Positions 7,279-10,944 of a DNA stretch of 10,944 nucleotides are shown here, one piece after another. The stretch covers positions 1 through 10,944 of the forward strand of contig CAZAYP010000091.1 of the NCBI GenBank assembly GCA_964489425.1, written 5' to 3'. Source of the DNA: CAZAYP01 sp964489425 [NCBI: uncultured Verrucomicrobiota bacterium]. GTDB lineage: Bacteria; Verrucomicrobiota; Kiritimatiellia; RZYC01. The notes beneath the pieces were generated by a model. That model was given only the letters and a program-made list of their open reading frames with translations. It had not been told where the DNA came from and searched no databases. The translations under genes and the position numbers were made by a program. How positions within the stretch are numbered: the first letter of the stretch is position 1; each line of letters begins with the position of its first letter.

Positions 7279-8274
7279 TCAGCGCGGGGCCGGCGGCGCC
7301 GCGGCATCGCGCGCCAGCGCGGCCGCGCCGGTGGCCGTGGCGTTGTCGCCCAGCTTGGCCAGCACCAGCTGATAGGTGTTCTCGAACGCGGGCAGCACGT
7401 GCTTGCGGCTGGATTTCTCCACCTCCTCGACAAACAGCTTGGGCAGGGCCTCGACAAACCCGCCGCCCAGCACGATCACGTCCGGGGCCAGCAAATTGAC
7501 CAGGGTGGCGATGCCCACGCCCAGCCAGCGCGCGGCGTCGCGCACGATCTTCTCGATGACCGTGTCGCCGGCGGCGATCGCCTCGGCCAGCAGGCCGCTG
7601 CGGATGGCCGCCAGGTCCATGCCCGCCTTCTCCATCAGGTGCGGGGCGTCGCCGCGGTAGGCGGCGGCGGCGGCGGCGGCGGAGATGGCCAGGCGGCTGG
7701 CCACGGCCTCCAGGCAACCGTGCCGGCCGCACCCGCACAACGGGCCGTTGGGCATGACCGGGATGTGGCCGAATTCCATGCACGAGCCGGTCTTGCCGCG
7801 CAGCAGCTGGCCGCGGTACACGCAGCCGGCGCCAATGCCCGTGCCCGGGAACACGCCCACCGCGCAGTGCGCCCCCTTGGCGCTGCCGAAATGGTACTCG
7901 CCGTACACGCCGGCGTCCACGTCGTTGGCGATCACCGCGGGCACGCTGAACGCTTTTTCCAGGCGCGCCTTCACCTTGGCGTTTTGCCAGCCGAGGTTGG
8001 GCGCGGTGAGGATGATCCCCTGGTTCAAATCCAGCGGCCCCGGGCAGCCCACGCCAATGCCGGCGATTTCGCCGGGGCTGATGCGGGCCTCGGCGCAGGC
8101 GTCCTGGACGGTCTCGATCATGCGCTCGAGCCCCGCGTCCACGCCATGGTAGCCCTTGGTTTTCTTGCGCTTGGAGGCGATCAGCTTGAACCCATCGTCA
8201 AACACGGCCGCCAGCATCTTGGTGCCGCCCAGGTCGAACCCGATCCAGTATTTTTTCTTGCCGTTTTCCGCCAT
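7279..8274 (-). CDS. ROK-family sugar kinase, glucokinase-like
   Basis: The 331-residue protein has the ROK pattern: the phosphate-binding loop FDLGGTKMLA (13-22), GIGVGCPGPLD (72-82), NDVDAGVYGE (117-126) with D118 as the expected catalytic base, FPGTGIGAGCV (142-152), and the zinc motif CGCGRHGCLE (180-189) after EFGHIPV with H170. These suit glucokinase or another hexose kinase of this family. Known polyphosphate glucokinases, as I recall, lack the full Cys-rich zinc motif, so ATP is the likelier donor although the gene lies in a polyP operon. It is the first gene of that operon, 26 bp ahead of the Ppx-like gene. The start has AGGAG 8 nt upstream and a promoter just beyond. A run of seven alanines (199-205) is encoded by a (GCG)n tract. 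The exact sugar cannot be read from sequence. Confidence 0.9.
   Translation of the reverse strand: MAENGKKKYWIGFDLGGTKMLAAVFDDGFKLIASKRKKTKGYHGVDAGLERMIETVQDACAEARISPGEIAGIGVGCPGPLDLNQGIILTAPNLGWQNAKVKARLEKAFSVPAVIANDVDAGVYGEYHFGSAKGAHCAVGVFPGTGIGAGCVYRGQLLRGKTGSCMEFGHIPVMPNGPLCGCGRHGCLEAVASRLAISAAAAAAAYRGDAPHLMEKAGMDLAAIRSGLLAEAIAAGDTVIEKIVRDAARWLGVGIATLVNLLAPDVIVLGGGFVEALPKLFVEEVEKSSRKHVLPAFENTYQLVLAKLGDNATATGAAALARDAAAPPAPR
7661..7682. repeat. (GCG)7 trinucleotide tract coding for poly-alanine
   Basis: Twenty-two bases of uninterrupted GCG repeat lie inside the ROK kinase gene and encode seven alanines in a row after the zinc motif. Because the unit is three bases, length change would not break the frame. 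Confidence 0.8.
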
Positions 8275-8299
8275 GGCGCCTGCTCCTGTGTTGGCCTGC

Positions 8300-8327
8300 A
8301 GGATACCAAACCGAGGTCGCGTGTCAG
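8300..8327 (-). promoter_or_regulatory. Sigma70-type promoter of the ROK-ppx-ppk operon
   Basis: On the minus strand CTGACA (8322-8327, five of six) and TATCCT (8300-8305, four of six) are 16 nt apart. The start site would be near 8293, leaving a leader of about 18 nt that contains the AGGAG at 8283-8287. Position, spacing and ribosome site agree, making this the best-supported promoter on the minus strand. Confidence 0.5.
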
Positions 8328-8402
8328 CACAAATCCGGCCCCGGCCAGGGCCCGCAAGGCCTCAGCACGGGCTGGTTCCCTGATTCTACGGAGCGGATCG
8401 AT

Positions 8403-8492
8403 CACCACGAAGGACACGAAGGTCACCGAGGCAGAAGTAAAAAGCATGCTCGTATCCCGGTCTTCTTCGTGGTCTTCGTGACCTTCGTGGTG
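8403..8492. repeat. Inverted repeat with 27-nt arms built on a 9-nt period (ACGAAGG type)
   Basis: Arms 8403-8429 and 8466-8492 match at 22 of 27 positions around a 36-nt centre. The left arm repeats ACGAAGG at 8407 and 8416 and a variant ACCGAGG at 8425, exactly 9 nt apart; the right arm repeats TTCGTGG/A at 8466, 8475 and 8484. The element lies between the divergent sugar kinase and nuclease genes. I recall 'accacgaaggacacgaagg' repeats in many PVC and related genomes, but copy number cannot be tested here. A possible relic of another such repeat (GGTGTCTCCGTGCCTCCGG) lies at 8541-8559. The rest of the gap 8275-8648 holds the two promoters and nothing else I can identify. Confidence 0.8.
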
Positions 8493-8609
8493 CCATGATT
8501 CTGAATTGATGATCGCGCCGATTCCCTTTGCGTTCATCCCGGTGTCTCCGTGCCTCCGGGAGAGTTTCCCCGCGTTGCTGGGGCCTTCGCCAGGGCCCGG
8601 CGTTTGCGG

Positions 8610-8639
8610 TTGTCTTTTCGGCCGGCGCCGGGGTATAGT
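8610..8639 (+). promoter_or_regulatory. Promoter for the nuclease-lipid kinase pair, possibly leaderless
   Basis: TTGTCT (8610-8615, four of six) and TATAGT (8634-8639, five of six) are 18 nt apart. A start about 7 nt after the -10 box falls near 8646, only two to four bases before the ATG at 8649, and no Shine-Dalgarno is seen upstream of that ATG. The mRNA may therefore be leaderless. Confidence 0.5.
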
Positions 8640-8648
8640 GCCGGCCTC

Positions 8649-9689
8649 ATGCACCGATGGCTATGGTTGATAGTGGCGGCCGGCGTCGCCGGCGGGGCGT
8701 ACGACGCGGACGCGCGCACCGCGTGGAAAACGTACACCAACTGCACCATGCGCCCCAACGAGTGGAACGACGGCGACAGCTTCCACGTCAAGTACAAGAA
8801 CCGCCATTACATTTTCCGCCTCAACTTCGTGGACACGCCGGAAACCGATCCGGAACTGAAAGATCGCATCCAGGAGCAGGCCGAATATTTCAACATCCAC
8901 GAGAGCGAAGTCATCCACATGGGCAAGAAAGCGGGCGATTTCACCCAGAAAATGCTCGCGGACGGGTTCACCGTGTACAGCCAGCTGGACGACGCCATGG
9001 GCCGCAGCGAGCGCAAGCGCTACTTCGGCATGGTGACGGTCGGCGATCAGGACCTGGGCGATGCCCTGGTCGCCAACGGCCTGGCGCGCATTTACGGGCA
9101 GTTCGAGGATGTCCTGCCGGATGGCGGGAGCGGCAACAGCTACGTGGTGCACTTGAAAAGCCTGGAAAAAAAGGCCCGCGACCAGCGCCTCGGGTGCTGG
9201 GATCCGCGCCTGCGCCGCAATACCAACCGGGTGGGCAACGCCACCGGCCCGGCCCCGTTCATGCCCTCGGCGTCCGTGGGGTACCGCCCGCCGGCGGCCG
9301 TGGCGCCGCCGCCCAGCCTGGCGCCCATGACGATCCCCCCCCCGGCCTGGGCGCCCCCGGGCACGGCCCCGGCCGCGCCCACGGCGCCTGATCCGCTGGC
9401 CATGACGCGGGAGCCCCCGACCGCCGCCATTGACCCGCTGCAGCCGGCCACGGCCGGCGCCCCGCCGCCCGCCGTCAGCGGCGCCATCACCCCGCACCTG
9501 CGCACCCTGGGGGTCCCCACGCCCGTGTACTCGCTGGTGCGCGAAAATGCGCAGGTCGGCACCCTGCGCGCCGGCGCCCAGGTCAAGGTCCTCGAGGTCC
9601 TGCCGGACGGCATGATCCGCATCCGCTTCATGGCCGGCGAGAACCGCGTGCTGGAAGCCAAGTGCCGCCGGGCCGACCTCGGGCTATGA
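8649..9689 (+). CDS. Exported thermonuclease (SNase-like) protein with Pro-rich linker
   Basis: The 346-residue protein starts with a signal peptide (1-22, MHRWLWLIVAAGVAGGAYDA), so it should act outside the cytoplasm. The nuclease domain covers about 23-185. It keeps the staphylococcal nuclease catalytic set: NDGDS (40-44, D43 at Asp21), FRLNFVDTPETD (56-67: R57, D62 and E65 at Arg35, Asp40 and Glu43) and R124 at Arg87, with LGDALVANGLARIYG (136-150) matching the conserved helix. It is expected to cut DNA or RNA with calcium. An insertion relative to the staphylococcal enzyme lies near 75-95. Residues 201-287 are a Pro/Ala linker, and 288-346 may form an SH3-like domain (TPVYSLVRENAQVGTLRAG), possibly for wall binding. 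An in-frame ATG 33 codons upstream is rejected because the signal peptide and promoter fit 8649. The stop overlaps the next start. Confidence 0.88.
   Translation: MHRWLWLIVAAGVAGGAYDADARTAWKTYTNCTMRPNEWNDGDSFHVKYKNRHYIFRLNFVDTPETDPELKDRIQEQAEYFNIHESEVIHMGKKAGDFTQKMLADGFTVYSQLDDAMGRSERKRYFGMVTVGDQDLGDALVANGLARIYGQFEDVLPDGGSGNSYVVHLKSLEKKARDQRLGCWDPRLRRNTNRVGNATGPAPFMPSASVGYRPPAAVAPPPSLAPMTIPPPAWAPPGTAPAAPTAPDPLAMTREPPTAAIDPLQPATAGAPPPAVSGAITPHLRTLGVPTPVYSLVRENAQVGTLRAGAQVKVLEVLPDGMIRIRFMAGENRVLEAKCRRADLGL
9335..9343 (+). repeat. Nine-cytosine tract in the nuclease linker
   Basis: A run of nine C occurs in the codons for the Pro-rich linker. Gain of one C would shift the frame to a TGA at 9389-9391, truncating the protein before its C-terminal domain while leaving the nuclease domain whole. 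It is also a spot where sequencing error is likely. Confidence 0.7.
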
Positions 9690-10603
9690 GCGCCGGCGCG
9701 GAGCTGCCGTTCCGGAAAGTCCGGGTCCTGCTGAACCCCAAGGCCGGCGTCTGGTGGTCCTACGAGTCCATGCTCGACACCATGGAAAAGGCCTGGGGCC
9801 GCGAGGTGGACCTGACCTACCAGTTCAGCCACAGCGCGGCCGACGGCCAGGCCAAAACCCGGCGCGCGGTGCGCGACGGCGTCGACCTGGTGCTGATCGT
9901 GGGCGGCGACGGCATGGTCAACTCCATTGGCGCCGCCCTGCTGGGCACGGAGACCGCCCTGGGCGTGATCCCGGCCGGCAGCGGCAACGGGTTTGCCCGC
10001 CATTTCGGGACCCCGCTGGAGCCGGATAAAGCCGTCCGCGCCCTGACCCGCGCCACGCGCCAGCGGATCGACGTGGGCGAGGCCAACGGCCATGTGTTTT
10101 TCGTGACCTGCAGCATGGCCTGGGACGGCGCCCTGGTGCGCACGTTCCAGAAATCCCCGGTCCGCGGCGTGCTGCCCTACGTGTTCGCCGCAGTGTACGA
10201 ATACGTTGAATACGCGCCGCAGGCGTTCTCGGTCCAGCTCGATAAGGGGGCGCGCCTGCACGTGCCGGATCCCATGGTCTTCACCGTGGCCAACCTGACC
10301 CAGTTCGGCGGCGGCGCACGGATCGCCCCGCGCGCCTGCGCGGACGATGGTTTCCTCGAGCTGGTGGTCATCCGCAAGAAAGATTTCCCCTTGCTCGTGA
10401 CCCGCCTGAACCGGCTGTTCGACGGCACGCTCCATCGCCTCCAGGGCGTGTTGACGCGGCGCTTCAAAAACCTGCGCGTGCAGCGCGAGCGCAGCGCGCC
10501 CATCCAGGTGGACGGCGAACTGGTGGAAACCGGCGCCGTGGTCGAGGTCACCGTCAAATCCCGCGCCCTGTCCGTACTGGTCCCGCACGGAGCCGGCACC
10601 TGA
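9686..10603 (+). CDS. Diacylglycerol/sphingoid lipid kinase (YegS/LCB5-like)
   Basis: The 305-residue protein has the DAGK catalytic fold: VRVLLNPKAG (12-21), the nucleotide loop IVGGDGMVNSIGAALLG (71-87), GVIPAGSGNGFARHFG (93-108), and C-terminal ARIAPRACADDGFLELVVIR (211-230) and IQVDGE (273-278). Such enzymes phosphorylate diacylglycerol, sphingoid bases or other membrane lipids on the inner face of the membrane; the substrate is not readable here. The length is normal and no membrane segment is seen. It starts with the ATG of an ATGA overlapping the nuclease stop, which implies translational coupling; an in-frame ATG 8 codons earlier lies within the nuclease gene and is less likely. Bases 10418-10472 of the gene are repeated exactly at the end of the window. 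Confidence 0.92.
   Translation: MSAGAELPFRKVRVLLNPKAGVWWSYESMLDTMEKAWGREVDLTYQFSHSAADGQAKTRRAVRDGVDLVLIVGGDGMVNSIGAALLGTETALGVIPAGSGNGFARHFGTPLEPDKAVRALTRATRQRIDVGEANGHVFFVTCSMAWDGALVRTFQKSPVRGVLPYVFAAVYEYVEYAPQAFSVQLDKGARLHVPDPMVFTVANLTQFGGGARIAPRACADDGFLELVVIRKKDFPLLVTRLNRLFDGTLHRLQGVLTRRFKNLRVQRERSAPIQVDGELVETGAVVEVTVKSRALSVLVPHGAGT
10418..10472 (+). repeat. Internal copy of a 55-bp exact direct repeat
   Basis: These 55 bases within the lipid kinase gene (codons for FDGTLHRLQGVL and following residues) are identical to the last 55 bases of the window at 10890-10944. Confidence 0.95.
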
Positions 10604-10665
10604 CACCAGCCGCCGGGCCGTCCGGCACGGACAACAGGATTCACCCTAAATTCAGCATTTGAATT

Positions 10666-10762
10666 AACTACGAAATACGCGAATCACGCGAAACTCGTTG
10701 CCACAGAAAGAGGAGCGGGCGAACAAAGGGATGCATTCGCTTGATTCGCGTGATTCGTAGTT
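10666..10762. repeat. Inverted repeat with 27-nt arms built on a 9-nt period (CGCGAATCA type)
   Basis: Arms 10666-10692 and 10736-10762 match at 24 of 27 positions around a 43-nt centre. CGAA recurs at 10671, 10680 and 10689, that is every 9 nt. A small AT hairpin (AATTCA...TGAATT, 10649-10665) touches the left arm. It starts 62 bp after the lipid kinase stop and may end up as a 3' stem-loop in that transcript. I recall 'ctacgaatcacgcgaat' repeats from PVC-type genomes. The bases 10604-10665 hold no other gene or U-tract terminator. Confidence 0.8.
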
Positions 10763-10806
10763 CATCTGCTCTTTCCTGGTTCAACCGGGACCTTCCGTCC
10801 TGTCCA

Positions 10807-10885
10807 TCCTGTGCATCCATGTAAAAAACATCCCCGTTCTTAAGCCCGGATGGCAGACAACAGAATTGAACATGGATTGACAGGA
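10807..10885. repeat. Inverted repeat of the ATCCTGTCCATCCTG type, right arm cut short
   Basis: Arms 10807-10822 (TCCTGTGCATCCATGT) and 10870-10885 match at 14 of 16 positions around a 47-nt centre. The left side extends as three 9-nt units (10794-10820: TCCGTCCTG, TCCATCCTG, TGCATCCAT). The right side shows GGATT twice, 9 nt apart (10874, 10883), and then stops where the duplicated kinase sequence begins at 10890. Confidence 0.65.
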
Positions 10886-10889
10886 TTTA

Positions 10890-10944
10890 TTCGACGGCAC
10901 GCTCCATCGCCTCCAGGGCGTGTTGACGCGGCGCTTCAAAAACC
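10890..10944 (+). repeat. Terminal copy of the 55-bp exact direct repeat
   Basis: The final 55 bases copy 10418-10472 without a mismatch; the base before each copy differs (g at 10417, a at 10889). There is no open reading context around it, so it is either the start of a 472-bp-offset duplication or an assembly overlap at a contig end. Confidence 0.95.

Noticed and set aside
5699-7783. A 694-residue version of the Ppx-like protein starting at 7783
   Set aside because: Its first 177 residues are out-of-frame ROK kinase sequence. The Ppx fold starts at IDIGSS just after the ATG at 7252.
7279-8274. Calling the ROK kinase a polyphosphate glucokinase
   Set aside because: The operon context invites it, but the complete CGCGRHGCLE zinc motif fits ATP-dependent ROK kinases better, and no polyP-specific residue can be shown from sequence alone.
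10604-10630. Intrinsic terminator after the lipid kinase
   Set aside because: Only a 4-bp stem (GTCC...GGAC) without a U-tract is present.
8403-10885. CRISPR array
   Set aside because: Repeats here are inverted pairs with short internal iterations; there are no regularly spaced direct repeats with unique spacers and no cas genes.

Overview
The window is GC-rich, gene-dense bacterial chromosome. No phage, transposase, CRISPR, rRNA or tRNA gene is visible. Several features point to the PVC superphylum, perhaps Kiritimatiellota or another Verrucomicrobia-related lineage: the Cys-Cys form of the Lgt signature, a membrane-anchored Cys/His protein of a type I associate with those bacteria, and intergenic inverted repeats of kinds I recall from such genomes. 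This placement is inference from pattern memory, not a computed phylogeny. The last 55 bases exactly repeat an internal stretch, so the window probably stops at a contig end.

Everything from 1 to 8274 reads on the minus strand. In transcription order: a ROK-family sugar kinase (8274-7279), a divergent Ppx/GppA protein (7252-5699) and polyphosphate kinase Ppk1 (5694-3592) form a tight operon (gaps 26 and 4 bp) behind a good sigma70-like promoter at 8300-8327. A 229-bp gap follows, then a membrane-anchored protein of unknown function with an NlpC/P60-like Cys...His C-terminal region (3362-2112). After a 134-bp nested palindromic element comes a second cluster: lgt (lipoprotein maturation, 1868-1083), an RluD-type 23S rRNA pseudouridine synthase overlapping it by 47 bp (1129-179), and the first 54 codons of a gene that may encode a family-4 uracil-DNA glycosylase (164 to beyond the edge).

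The plus strand from 8649 holds an exported staphylococcal-nuclease-type protein with a Pro/Ala linker and a possible SH3-like tail. Its stop overlaps the start (ATGA) of a YegS/LCB5-type diacylglycerol or sphingoid-lipid kinase (9686-10603). Its promoter sits so close to the ATG that the mRNA may be leaderless.

The gaps are rich in repeats. Three inverted repeats with unrelated sequences (8403-8492, 10666-10762, 10807-10885) have arms built from 9-nt iterations, and a fourth, of another kind, lies at 1971-2104. The best candidates for something undescribed are the polyP-operon Ppx homologue, in which positions aligning with catalytic Glu121, Asp143 and the HD-domain His are all substituted, the unnamed Cys/His membrane protein, and the 9-nt-periodic repeats.
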